From JANMES01 sp038329865 (GTDB lineage: Bacteria; Planctomycetota; Phycisphaerae; Tepidisphaerales; Tepidisphaeraceae), in the NCBI GenBank assembly GCA_038329865.1, contig JBBQNK010000025.1, positions 4,268 through 68,267 on the forward strand: a stretch of 64,000 nucleotides of DNA, read 5' to 3'. How positions within the stretch are numbered: the first letter of the stretch is position 1; each line of letters opens with the position of its first letter. The translations under genes were made by a program, and so were the position numbers. The notes under the pieces were generated by a model. It was not told the origin of the DNA, searched no databases, and worked only from the letters and a program-made list of their open reading frames with translations. This document shows positions 55,874-64,000 of this stretch, piece after piece.

Positions 55874-55983
55874 AATGGACGACGTTATTGCTGGTGCTGA
55901 TCTGTGCCGCCATGGCGTTCGGCGGAACGTTCAACTGCAAGAGCAGTTCCGGTGATGTTTCATTCTCGACCACGAATCCGTGA
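55870..55983 (+). CDS. 37-residue secreted micropeptide coupled to moeA
   Basis: ATG 55870 overlaps the moeA stop by 4 bp. The peptide starts MKWTTLLLVLICAAMAFGG, a signal-like stretch, followed by TFNCKSSSGDVSFSTTNP. After processing only about 18 residues with one Cys would remain. Similar tiny signal-bearing peptides of this pattern occur in planctomycetes from memory, but none has a known role. Expression would depend on re-initiation at the moeA stop. Confidence 0.5.
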   Translation: MKWTTLLLVLICAAMAFGGTFNCKSSSGDVSFSTTNP

Positions 55984-56114
55984 AAGAATCGTGGTGTGTG
56001 GAAAGATTTATTTGGATTGGACTGCTTCGCCTTTTATAGTGGCCGATTGCGGGAACGGTCTTCATTTCTGACCGGTTCAGGGTTGTAAGTCGTATCACAG
56101 TTTACGGGGACGGC

Positions 56115-56603
56115 ATGACGACGCAGGAACGTCAACTTCCTGATTTGCCGGTAATCGGCCAACCTGAATCTTACTATGCGCGCCGAGTTCACGAGGCCGA
56201 CAAAACCGGCAACATCCACGTTCGCGAGGCGCACAAAGTCGGCCAATACACCACGCTCGCGATGGACCCTTCGCTGACGTGGGAACAGAAGCTCAAGTAC
56301 TTCACGCACGCACTCCGCCGCCACTGCAATCCGCCGCCCGTGCCGGATGAAGCCACCTGGGTTTTCTATCGCGATCTAGCCGAACTGATTCGAAGCCACT
56401 GCGGCCAGGAGGCGCTCCGCCTGTCGATGATGGAAGACGACTTGTACGACAAGCGGCTGAAGCTCGGCGTCGCGCGCGACCGAATCGAAACCGAGGCCGA
56501 GTCCTTCTTCTCCCGCCTCCTCGGCACGGCCAACCGGTGCCCGGATCATTTTGATGAAGAAGATTGGGCGCAGTTGAAGATGATTCGGGATCAGTGGATT
56601 TGA
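56115..56603 (+). CDS. Hypothetical soluble protein, 162 residues
   Basis: The product is charged and mostly helical (SLTWEQKLKYFTHALRRHCNPP, ATWVFYRDLAELIRSHCGQEALRLSMMEDDLYDKRLK, ETEAESFFSRLLG) with no signal or membrane span. GGGGA lies 7 nt before ATG 56115. I recognise no family. It is convergent with the ABC transporter ATPase gene. Confidence 0.7.
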   Translation: MTTQERQLPDLPVIGQPESYYARRVHEADKTGNIHVREAHKVGQYTTLAMDPSLTWEQKLKYFTHALRRHCNPPPVPDEATWVFYRDLAELIRSHCGQEALRLSMMEDDLYDKRLKLGVARDRIETEAESFFSRLLGTANRCPDHFDEEDWAQLKMIRDQWI

Positions 56604-56610
56604 GGAAGTG

Positions 56611-56691
56611 ATTGGGTATTTGGTATTAGGTATTTGGTAGAACAAGAAGACGGCATTTCCAAATATCCAATACCAAATAACGAATACCAAT
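56611..56691. repeat. Imperfect AT-rich inverted repeat (GGTATTTGG units)
   Basis: Several TATTTGG units on the left pair with CCAAATA units on the right across a ~20-nt loop. It lies between two convergent genes. Confidence 0.75.
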
Positions 56692-56696
56692 TAATA

Positions 56697-57482
56697 TCAA
56701 TGAGCATCTTCCCCGTCCGCCCCTTCCATCTTCCCTTCCTGAATATTCAAATCTTCCCGCTTCTGAATTTTGTCCACTCGGCCGTCGCGGATCCAGATGA
56801 TTCTGTCGCTGACTTTCAGCATTTTGTAATCGTGCGTGGCGGAGATGATCGTCACGCCGCGTTCTTTGTTGAGTTGGCGGAGCAGCTCGATGATGAGCGT
56901 GCCGGTGTTGAGGTCGAGGTTACCCGTCGGTTCGTCGGCGAGGATGATGGCGGGGTCGTTGGCGAAGGCGCGGGCGATCGCGACGCGCTGCTGCTGTCCG
57001 CCGGACATTTCGCTCGGCTTGTTGAACATGCGATGGCCGAGCTCGACGCGCTTTAAGATATCGGCGGCCTTGTCCTGCGCGTCGGCGTCTTTCATGCCGG
57101 CAAAGACCATCGGGAGCTTCACGTTTTCCAGCGCGGTCATTACCGGGATGAGGTTGAACGTCTGAAAGATGTACCCGATCTTCCGGCAGCGCATCCACGC
57201 GAGCTCGTAACTATCCAGCTGCGCGATATCGACTTCGTCGATGTAAACTTTGCCTTCGCTCGGCTTATCGAGCCCGCCGATCATGTTGAAAAACGTGGAT
57301 TTTCCTGAGCCGGAAGGGCCCATGATTGAAATGTACTCGCCGCGCATGATCTCTACAGAAACGCCCTTGAGCGCCTGAACGGTCTCGCCGCCGATTTTGT
57401 AGACGCGTTTCACGTCGATGGTACGGACGGTGTATTCGGTGATTTCCGCCGGGGCGGGGGAAGTGGGAAGGGTTTCGGTCAT
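56697..57482 (-). CDS. ABC transporter ATP-binding protein (LolD/MacB type)
   Basis: The 261-residue ATPase has Walker A ISIMGPSGSGKSTFFN, Q-loop IGYIFQTFNLIPVMTALENV, signature MSGGQQQRVAIARA, Walker B AIILADEPTGNLD and the switch His in SATHDYK. The Q-loop and GNLD box are typical of the MacB/LolD/FtsE group, which moves lipoproteins or exports large molecules by mechanical coupling. The last ~30 residues are an acidic extra tail. It is the final gene of the minus-strand PqqD-permease cluster. Confidence 0.93.
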   Translation of the reverse strand: MTETLPTSPAPAEITEYTVRTIDVKRVYKIGGETVQALKGVSVEIMRGEYISIMGPSGSGKSTFFNMIGGLDKPSEGKVYIDEVDIAQLDSYELAWMRCRKIGYIFQTFNLIPVMTALENVKLPMVFAGMKDADAQDKAADILKRVELGHRMFNKPSEMSGGQQQRVAIARAFANDPAIILADEPTGNLDLNTGTLIIELLRQLNKERGVTIISATHDYKMLKVSDRIIWIRDGRVDKIQKREDLNIQEGKMEGADGEDAH

Positions 57483-57505
57483 GGTTTCTCACTTTGTCCA
57501 AAAGT

Positions 57506-57560
57506 GGTGATTGATGAGTGGTGATTGACGGAGCAAGTCAATCACCACTCATCAATCACC
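57506..57560. repeat. Perfect 24-bp inverted repeat between ABC permease and ATPase genes
   Basis: Arms GGTGATTGATGAG...(57506-57529) and their exact complement (57537-57560) close a 7-nt loop. It lies directly before the permease stop codon region in an otherwise operon-like pair. Confidence 0.92.
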
Positions 57561-57564
57561 AGAA

Positions 57565-58566
57565 TCACGTGTCCGCTCTCATCGCCTCGATCGGCTGCAT
57601 CCGCGCCGCCTGCCATGCCGGATAGACCGCGCCGGCCACGGTGAGCCCAACGCCAACCGCCAGGCAAATCAGCAGCGCCACGCCGATCTCGCCGACCTGC
57701 AGGTTCTTGAACGCGAATCGGCCGTAGGTGCTGAGCATCGAGACGAGGCTCAGCAGCACGCCGAGCAAAATGCCGATCAATGTGCCGACCACGCCCTGGA
57801 ACAAACTTTCGATCAGGAACAGCTTGATGATGAAGCTGTCGAGCGCGCCCAGGCATTTCATCGTGCCGATCTCGCGGAATCGCTCGGTCACGCTCATCAG
57901 CATTGCGTTGAGAATGCCCACGAACGCTACCAGCAGCGCCAGGCCGAGCAGCCAGCGGGTTTGAATGCGGTTGTTTTCGATTTCGGCAGGCGTGGTGGGT
58001 ACGCCCGATTCTTTCATGATCTGTTGCAGCGATTGCGGCGCGCTGATCTTGCCGCGAACGATCAGCAGCGCGCGGCTCTGCTCCAGCCACGATTGAAACA
58101 ACTGCACGATTTTAGCATCCGCCGCCATCGCGACGGCCAAGTCGTCGGCTGTGCCAGGGAGCGCGCCGATTTCCTTCTGCAGCGCCGGCAGCTCCTGGCC
58201 GAGGATTTGTGTCGCGTCGATTTTTTGCTTCGGACGCGCGGGCGTAATGGCCGCGTGCGTGTGGGCGCGAATGTCCGTCTCTAGTGCAGACGTGGATTTC
58301 TCAAGCCGATCACGCTCTATCCGCAGATCGGAAAATTCGCGCGCGTCGGGCAGCGCGGCGGTGGCGGCCCAGTCACGCATGGAATCGACCATCGACTTGC
58401 TCACGTTGATCGACGTGAGAAACGCCAGCGCCAGCACAATGCCGCTCGTCACCAGCAGGCTGCGGCTGAGGCGCATGCGGATATTCTTCCACGCGATCTC
58501 GACGGCCTTGCGCATCGGCAGCGCGATCTGTCGCTGGACGGAAGCTGGTGGGGCGAGCGGACTCAT
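57565..58566 (-). CDS. ABC transporter permease (MacB/FtsX-like)
   Basis: The 333-residue permease has an N-terminal span (LSRSLLVTSGIVLALAFLTSI), a ~150-residue periplasmic part with helical coiled segments (FSDLRIERDRLEKSTSALETDIRAH), and three C-terminal spans with the FtsX signature FREIGTMKCLGALDSFI. It ends AWQAARMQPIEAMR, standard for this family. ATG 58566 overlaps the PqqD-like stop by 4 bp, which excludes the frame to 58593. Confidence 0.88.
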   Translation of the reverse strand: MSPLAPPASVQRQIALPMRKAVEIAWKNIRMRLSRSLLVTSGIVLALAFLTSINVSKSMVDSMRDWAATAALPDAREFSDLRIERDRLEKSTSALETDIRAHTHAAITPARPKQKIDATQILGQELPALQKEIGALPGTADDLAVAMAADAKIVQLFQSWLEQSRALLIVRGKISAPQSLQQIMKESGVPTTPAEIENNRIQTRWLLGLALLVAFVGILNAMLMSVTERFREIGTMKCLGALDSFIIKLFLIESLFQGVVGTLIGILLGVLLSLVSMLSTYGRFAFKNLQVGEIGVALLICLAVGVGLTVAGAVYPAWQAARMQPIEAMRADT

Positions 58567-58940
58567 TCCGATTTCTTCTTCTCCACGTTCCATCCTATCA
58601 GACTTTTGCGACCAAGGGTCTGCAAAAACAGGTTGGTTGAAACCGCCGCCTCACGCTCGCTCAGGCCGAACTTCCTGGCGAGTTTGCGGATCAATTGCTG
58701 CACGCTGGTTCGGCCGTCGATGCTGTCCCAGACGAAAACGCCGATGGCATCGAACTCAAATGTCTTGCTCGCGCCGTCGGGCAGCTTGAAAAGCCAGCCG
58801 GCGAATTTTCGCGAGCGCAGCGGCACGTTCAGCTTCCCGCCGGTTTCGTGCAGTTGCATTTCCGTCTCAACCAGCCGAATCGGCTTGGCGGCGAGCGCTT
58901 CAGAAGGAGTCAGCCGAGGTTTTTTGCTGCCGAAGAGCAT
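58563..58940 (-). CDS. PqqD-family protein
   Basis: The 125-residue protein ends in a PqqD-type module: FEFDAIGVFVWDSIDGRTSVQQLIRKLARKFGLSEREAAVSTNLFLQTLGRKSLIGW. PqqD domains bind precursor peptides of RiPP pathways, yet no radical SAM gene is adjacent. TAAATT ends 7 nt before the ATG, and no ribosome binding site is seen. It is translationally coupled to the ABC permease. Confidence 0.8.
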   Translation of the reverse strand: MLFGSKKPRLTPSEALAAKPIRLVETEMQLHETGGKLNVPLRSRKFAGWLFKLPDGASKTFEFDAIGVFVWDSIDGRTSVQQLIRKLARKFGLSEREAAVSTNLFLQTLGRKSLIGWNVEKKKSE

Positions 58941-59000
58941 GGAGTCGAATTTACTTTGTTCAAATCCGGTCAGTGATCCTAACCGTCAAAGAGGGGAATC

Positions 59001-59075
59001 GTCATCCTGAGGTACTCCGAAGGATCTAGCCTGATCGCGCAGGACGCTAGATCCTTCGGAGTACCTCAGGATGAC
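59001..59075. repeat. 75-bp palindromic element, copy 4
   Basis: The most symmetric of the four: GTCATCCTGAGGTACTCCGA and GATCTAGC on the left pair exactly with GCTAGATC and CGGAGTACCTCAGGATGAC on the right. It separates the PqqD gene from the 59131 gene. Confidence 0.93.
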
Positions 59076-59130
59076 AATTCTAATGAATTCGCGAAGTATT
59101 TTTACATACCAATTGAATTCGTGGTTGACG

Positions 59131-60009
59131 CTACAACGAGCCGACTGTTTCCGCCACCGTTCGAAGTGTTTTCTCGTCGGCCGCTTCCAGAATCAACAGC
59201 TTGTCGCGCGCCACGTCGTGCAGTGCGACGCCGATCAGCGACTTGGGCTTCCACCGGAGCAGCACGTGCCGGCGTCGGCGCGTCATCGTGCGGCGGATGC
59301 CTTCAAGCGACTGGCCGGCGATCATCCATTCGATCGACTGCGGTTGTTCGATCGGGCGGTAGTGTTTTTTCTTCGCCGCCTGCTGCGCCGCGAGCCATCG
59401 GCCGATCGATTGCCGCGCCAACGCAACGCTCGCCACCGCGATCTGCCGGACGATCAGCGGCTTGCGGTCGATCTCGAATTCGAGCGACAAATCGCCGACG
59501 TTTAATTTCGGCGCGACGAGCTTGGCCGAATCCGGCACGCGGCAGCTCAAGTCGAAGATCGACCATTCGCCGGTAACGCCGTCGGCGAACGTCGGCAGGA
59601 TCGAATCGACGAGCACGCGATCGCGCCGGCGAACGTGGTGGATCACCTGGAACAGCCGGCCGCTGCCGCGGTTAAAGCCGATCCACACGTCGCGCCCCGG
59701 CGGCTCGGGCTCGATGTAGAGCCGGCCGGCCTGCCATCCTTCGCCCGGCGGATCGGCGGGGCACGATTCCTTCGTCGCCAACTCGCCGACTTCGTCGCGC
59801 ATCGCGCGCTCGACGGACTTGGCGACGTCCGCGTTCTTCTTTAGCGTCTGCCACCGCACGCCCAGGCGAGGCCGTTGCAAATCCGCCAGCAACACCATGC
59901 CGCGTGAAAAGTCCCCTTCGAGTTTCACCGGATCCCACCGCCCCGGCAGGCTCAGCTGCCAGCCTTGCCAGGCGAGGATGGATTTACGATGTGTAACCGG
60001 CGCCGGCAT
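59131..60009 (-). CDS. Conserved-type soluble protein of unknown function, PqqD/ABC neighbour
   Basis: The 292-residue protein starts MPAPVTHRKSILAWQGWQLSLPGRWDPVKLEGDFSRGMVLLADLQRPRLGVRW, with several Trp/beta segments, then VWIGFNRGSGRLFQVIHHVRRRD and WSIFDLSCRVPDSAKL. The last third is helical and basic, including RRTMTRRRRHVLLRW. No signal or membrane span is seen. TATTCT ends 7 nt before ATG 60009, while no ribosome binding site is present. It precedes the PqqD/permease/ATPase genes on the same strand, which suggests a common task. I recognise no family. Confidence 0.68.
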   Translation of the reverse strand: MPAPVTHRKSILAWQGWQLSLPGRWDPVKLEGDFSRGMVLLADLQRPRLGVRWQTLKKNADVAKSVERAMRDEVGELATKESCPADPPGEGWQAGRLYIEPEPPGRDVWIGFNRGSGRLFQVIHHVRRRDRVLVDSILPTFADGVTGEWSIFDLSCRVPDSAKLVAPKLNVGDLSLEFEIDRKPLIVRQIAVASVALARQSIGRWLAAQQAAKKKHYRPIEQPQSIEWMIAGQSLEGIRRTMTRRRRHVLLRWKPKSLIGVALHDVARDKLLILEAADEKTLRTVAETVGSL

Positions 60010-60314
60010 GGGTCGCAGAATACTCGAAGTTTGGAAAGTTTGGGTGGTGCCTATACTTGGGTGGGCCTTCATAGCTGTAGCAAACATCCGGCCAATAAAA
60101 ACGGTTCGCCCCGCAATACATCTAAATCGGCGAACCCCATTATCATTCGTTTGATATGACGGCAGGATGATCATCTGTCCTGCAATCAATGATCTGGACC
60201 AGTGATCAATCAGCTTGATCAAGCGATTGCTCGGTCCAGATTTCGTTTGCAATTCCCGATTTTTCGTATATATTCTAACATCTGGATGGGTCTCGAATCA
60301 CATAGGAGCAGGGA
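60010..60314. other. Divergent promoter region with dyad upstream of PEP-CTERM gene
   Basis: It contains ATCTGGACC/GGTCCAGAT arms (60192-60200, 60233-60241) enclosing two TGATCA boxes (60203-60208, 60216-60221). A promoter TTGCAA (60247-60252), 16-bp spacer, TATATT (60269-60274) follows. The nested dyad just before the promoter could be a regulator site. Confidence 0.5.
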
Positions 60315-63300
60315 ATGAAAACGCAAGTCACTCGGAAAATCCGTCGGAATAAAAAGCTGTCGCGCAATTTGCTCATCGGCCTGCTGCCGATCGCTGGATT
60401 AGGTTCGCTGTCTTTTGGGGCGGACACTACATTTACCAGCGGCGGCACTCCAAACGATAGCTGGAACGTTGCGGGCAATTGGAATAGCGGCGCGGGTCCG
60501 ATTCCGGATAGCACCTCCTCCGTCATCATTTCCAGCGGTGCGACGGCCAACCAGGTGCTCGACGCCGCGTTTACGATCAAATCGATTTACTATAGCACCG
60601 GTGCGGTCGGCACCCTTCAGACGAACGGCACGGGTTCCACTGCTCGCGCTCTAACGCTGAACGGCGACGGAAACGGAACGCTTATAAGCGTGACCGGCAA
60701 CTCTTCGTTTTCGATTCTTTCGGGTAACGGCACCCTTTCGGTCGTTCTGGGAAACAGCGGCAACTTCACCGTCGATGCGGGATCGACGCTGGATATCACC
60801 TCAGTGATTTCCCAAGCTTCCGGATCGAAATCAGTGACGAAAAACGGTAACGGCACGCTCATTTTGCGAGGCACTAACACCTTCAGCGGCGGTTTCGTCC
60901 TGAACTCCGGCACCGTCGGTTTTGCCGCCACCGCCGGACTCGGCGCAAGCGGTGGAGCGGTAACGTTGAATGGAGGTATGCTGTACAACGCCGCAGTTGG
61001 CCTCTTGACTCCCTCCAACGCCATCAACATCACGGGCGATACCATCTTCGGTGGAACCGGTTTCACGGCGTTTACGCTGTCCGGCCTCACAACCACCACT
61101 GGCAATCGAATTCTCACCTTAAATGCGACCACAACGACTTTCACCAATCCGGGAAACATTCTCGGCGGTGACCTGACACTCAATGGAACGGGTGCAGGCA
61201 CGTTCTCGGGCGGTTTGGGCTTAAACGGCGCGGCTCGGACGATTACCGGGAACATGACCGGCGCGTTAATTCTCGGTCAATCATCAACCGCTGCCCTTAC
61301 CGGCACGGGTAATGTCACCCTCATGGCAAACTCCGCCGCTGCCATCACGGTCTCCGGCAATGTCACCGCAACGGGTCTCTTCACTAATGCAGGTACCGGG
61401 ACCGGAACGACGACGGTCACGCTGAGCATCACCAACAACTCTCTCGGCGTCGTCCAAAATAGCGCGACTTCAGCATTGGTCTTGACGGGAAACAGCACCT
61501 ACACGGCGGCAACGTCCATTCAAGCTGGTAATTTGACGATCAGTGGCGCGGCGACCTTCCTCAATACGGGCAATATTTCGCTTTCGAGTGGCGGCCGATT
61601 GATCGTCAACGCGGCGGATGCAAATCTGTCCAAGCTGGTGTCTGGCGGCGGCGTGGTGGCAGGAAGCTTCCTCAAGTACTCCGCGGCTCAAACCTCTGCC
61701 GCCACTGCGGGCCCAGGGGCGATCTTCGGTACTGTCGAAGTCGGAGCATCGGTTATTCCCAACTACATCTTGGACCTGCGCGGCGGTTCGACGCTGACGA
61801 ATACGGTTTCTGCGACCTACGGAAATTCCACCTTCGGCGCCATCAAACTGAACGGTAACACCACGTTCACCGCTGGAGCGACCACGTTCACCGTCGGCGG
61901 AAGCGTTACTGGTAATGGAACCTACACTCTCGCCCTCAACGGCACAGGCGCGACGGGCAACCTCACCAACACAATCAACCAAGCCGCAGGCACGCTCAGT
62001 GTCGTGAAGTCTGGCAACGGAACTTGGAACCTTGCCAGCGGTGTTAACAATTACACGGGTCCCACGCAAATCGATGGCGGAATCTTACAAGTCTTTGCCC
62101 TCGCTGACGGCGGTCTGGCGAGCAGCATTGGCAACGGTACTGGTTCGGCCAGCGATTTGGTGTTCGGCGGCGGGACGCTGCAGTTCATCAATAGTACCAA
62201 TGCGGCGGCCAGCACGAACCGGTTGTTCACACTCGGTGATGCTAGTGGCAACAATGGTACCCTTGACGATTCCGCTGGTAATAACTCAGTTGGATTGACG
62301 TTCTCCAATACCGCAGATATCACATTCGGAACCGGCGGAGCGCACGTACTCGGCTTCGCGGGTACGAATACCACCGGCGGCACGCTCGCGGCAAGGATCA
62401 TCGATCAAGGCGCGGGCAATCTCACCAGTGTCGTCAAGAGCGGCGCGGGTACTTGGACTTTAACGGGCAACAACACCTATACCGGCGGAACGACCATTTC
62501 CGGCGGCATTCTGAAGTCGACGGTTTCAGAAGGTTTCGGCACGGGACTGATTACGATCACTTCCGGGCAGGCTTATGCGGCGGCAACGACGTACAGCAAC
62601 AACTGGAACATTGCGGGGGCGATCCGATTAGAGACCACGACGCTTTCCGGAAATATCACCCTCTCGGGCAATTCGACGATCGTCGCTGGTGCTGGCAGCG
62701 GGACCGCACTGTTATCGGGGAAGATCACCGGCAGTGGCGGCCTGACGTTTCAAGGCTCCGCCGCCGTTAATACGACGTGGCAGCTCTCAAATATTGGAAA
62801 CGACTACGCCGGAGACACCTCGATGACGGTGAGCACTACCTCCGGTCATACCTATATCTTGAGCTTGCTCGCAGACGAGGTGATACCCAACGGGGCGGGC
62901 AAGGGAAATCTCTTTCTGGATGCCACCAGTGAGCAGGGGACTCTCTTCGTGCAGTTGAATGGACACAGCGAGACGATCAACGGCCTTTCGTCCGGTGGGC
63001 TATTCAAGGCCAGCGGCAATCTCTTCCACGACATTCGGAACGCTAATGCCAGCGCGGGGAACCTGACAGTGGGTGACAACAACACCAGCGCCACATACAT
63101 CGGCCTGATCGAGAACGGCACCGGCGGCGGCGTACTGAACCTGACCAAGAAAGGTTCTGGCACGCAGACGCTATCGGGATCGTCGACCTATACCGGCGCC
63201 ACCAACATCACCGGCGGCACACTCAAGATCGATTACACAATCTACGGCACAACCCAGACTTCTGCACCGACCAACTACTTCACTACCGGGTCCGACGTGA

Positions 63301-64000
63301 CGATGGGTAACGGCACGACGTTCGCGATTCAAGGACGCGGAGACGGCGGGAACATTACTCAAACCGGCGTCGTTTTAGGCTCGGCCACGCACGCCATCGT
63401 TCTTCCCAATGCGGTGGCCAGCCAGCTTGTCGTGGGACAGTTACTGACGCTCACCATAACCACCGGGACGCCGGGGGCTACTGTTCCCTCGACGTTTATC
63501 ACTGCCATCGACACCCCTGGCGCCACGACCACGACGGTCTATGGGAGCGGGCGGCTGGTGTCAAACGGCAATACCTCGACTGACACCATCACCTCCACCG
63601 CCACCAATGGCACGACGTCGCAGACTGTGAAGAGCTTGACCCTGTCGGGCTTGTCCGGCGAGAACGCCACGATCGACTTCGGTACGAGCGGAGATGTCGT
63701 GCTGACGTTCGGTTCGGTGGCGCAGGTGACCGACGGCTCGACGCTGACGATCGCCAACTGGAGCGGCATCGCCGACACCGGCAACGGCACTGAGCGGCTC
63801 ATGGTTACCGGCAACGATACCGTCCGCCTGGCGTTCCTCAGCACGTTTACACCGGGCACCGAATTGGTCTTCACCGGCTTTGCCGGGTACGACGCCGTCG
63901 AAAATACCGGCGGAACGGCGTTCGAAGTCTTCGCGACGACGACCGTGCCTGAACCGACCAGCTTGTCGGTGCTGTTGTTGGGCGGCGCGTTCATGCTGAA
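60315..64000 (+). CDS. PEP-CTERM protein with autotransporter-type beta repeats (3' end cut)
   Basis: ATG 60315 has AGGAG 6 nt upstream. The frame stays open to the window edge, giving at least 1228 residues. A signal peptide (KLSRNLLIGLLPIAGLGSLSFGA) precedes long Gly/Thr/Asn-rich beta-helix-like sequence with four clear autotransporter-associated strand repeats of the type GTWTLTGNNTYTGGTTISGGIL (about 60840, 62005, 62430 and 63148). Near the edge TVPEPTSLSVLLLGGAFML is a PEP-CTERM sorting signal: VPEP, then the membrane span; the basic tail lies outside. The protein should be exported and processed by an exosortase system, perhaps as an envelope or matrix component. Confidence 0.9.
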   Translation, partial: MKTQVTRKIRRNKKLSRNLLIGLLPIAGLGSLSFGADTTFTSGGTPNDSWNVAGNWNSGAGPIPDSTSSVIISSGATANQVLDAAFTIKSIYYSTGAVGTLQTNGTGSTARALTLNGDGNGTLISVTGNSSFSILSGNGTLSVVLGNSGNFTVDAGSTLDITSVISQASGSKSVTKNGNGTLILRGTNTFSGGFVLNSGTVGFAATAGLGASGGAVTLNGGMLYNAAVGLLTPSNAINITGDTIFGGTGFTAFTLSGLTTTTGNRILTLNATTTTFTNPGNILGGDLTLNGTGAGTFSGGLGLNGAARTITGNMTGALILGQSSTAALTGTGNVTLMANSAAAITVSGNVTATGLFTNAGTGTGTTTVTLSITNNSLGVVQNSATSALVLTGNSTYTAATSIQAGNLTISGAATFLNTGNISLSSGGRLIVNAADANLSKLVSGGGVVAGSFLKYSAAQTSAATAGPGAIFGTVEVGASVIPNYILDLRGGSTLTNTVSATYGNSTFGAIKLNGNTTFTAGATTFTVGGSVTGNGTYTLALNGTGATGNLTNTINQAAGTLSVVKSGNGTWNLASGVNNYTGPTQIDGGILQVFALADGGLASSIGNGTGSASDLVFGGGTLQFINSTNAAASTNRLFTLGDASGNNGTLDDSAGNNSVGLTFSNTADITFGTGGAHVLGFAGTNTTGGTLAARIIDQGAGNLTSVVKSGAGTWTLTGNNTYTGGTTISGGILKSTVSEGFGTGLITITSGQAYAAATTYSNNWNIAGAIRLETTTLSGNITLSGNSTIVAGAGSGTALLSGKITGSGGLTFQGSAAVNTTWQLSNIGNDYAGDTSMTVSTTSGHTYILSLLADEVIPNGAGKGNLFLDATSEQGTLFVQLNGHSETINGLSSGGLFKASGNLFHDIRNANASAGNLTVGDNNTSATYIGLIENGTGGGVLNLTKKGSGTQTLSGSSTYTGATNITGGTLKIDYTIYGTTQTSAPTNYFTTGSDVTMGNGTTFAIQGRGDGGNITQTGVVLGSATHAIVLPNAVASQLVVGQLLTLTITTGTPGATVPSTFITAIDTPGATTTTVYGSGRLVSNGNTSTDTITSTATNGTTSQTVKSLTLSGLSGENATIDFGTSGDVVLTFGSVAQVTDGSTLTIANWSGIADTGNGTERLMVTGNDTVRLAFLSTFTPGTELVFTGFAGYDAVENTGGTAFEVFATTTVPEPTSLSVLLLGGAFML

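Overview
The window looks like chromosome from a high-GC planctomycete, most likely class Phycisphaerae (Tepidisphaera/Humisphaera-like). This is inferred from the PEP-CTERM protein with autotransporter-type beta repeats at the right edge, the two-membrane-span proteins ending in CxxCGYDLR...CPECG zinc ribbons, the tiny secreted peptide behind moeA, and the many long palindromic intergenic repeats. No rRNA, tRNA, CRISPR array, integrase or insertion sequence was seen.

Layout. 1-9 kb: tail of a hybrid histidine kinase, a large secretin with its own terminator, rpmB (L28), and gatC - Rieske protein - gatA. 9-14.9 kb: a GT-C type membrane glycosyltransferase and ComEC on the minus strand, then an MscS channel. 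14.9-18.8 kb: a loose accessory stretch with repeats, small membrane proteins, a frameshifted Imm1-like immunity gene, a 40-residue basic peptide, a GyrI-like protein and a zinc-ribbon membrane protein. 18.7-22.2 kb: a VOC protein, a secreted SGNH hydrolase, an autoregulated RHH-like gene and a secreted protein of unknown role. 22.6-28 kb: PilB, PilT and a second PilB. 28.1-34 kb: a lipid-carrier/glycosylation cluster (HAD-UbiA fusion, methyltransferase, SDR, GMC oxidoreductase, GT2). 34.1-45.9 kb: PilC followed by seven prepilin-like proteins and a very large PilX/GspK-like protein, closed by a strong terminator. 46-56 kb: L,D-transpeptidase, 5-FTHF cyclo-ligase, RarA, two membrane proteins, a Tat-Rieske protein, transketolase, a secretin-domain/zinc-ribbon protein and MoeA with a coupled micropeptide. 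56-60 kb: a hypothetical protein and a minus-strand PqqD/ABC transporter cluster. 60.3 kb to the end: the PEP-CTERM protein.

How it fits together. Secretin, two PilB ATPases, PilT, PilC and about eight prepilin-like proteins supply most of a type IV pilus / type II secretion machine. No prepilin peptidase or PilM/N/O is present. The pseudopilins are much larger than usual. A short protein at 53.9 kb carries conserved blocks of the secretin's periplasmic region on a two-span zinc-ribbon scaffold, which is the most unusual protein-level observation here.

Non-coding DNA is dominated by families of long perfect inverted repeats, including a family of four copies that are each exactly 75 bp. One repeat copy lies in frame inside rarA. 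Several genes lack a ribosome binding site and have a -10-like hexamer 6-8 nt before the start codon, suggesting leaderless transcripts.
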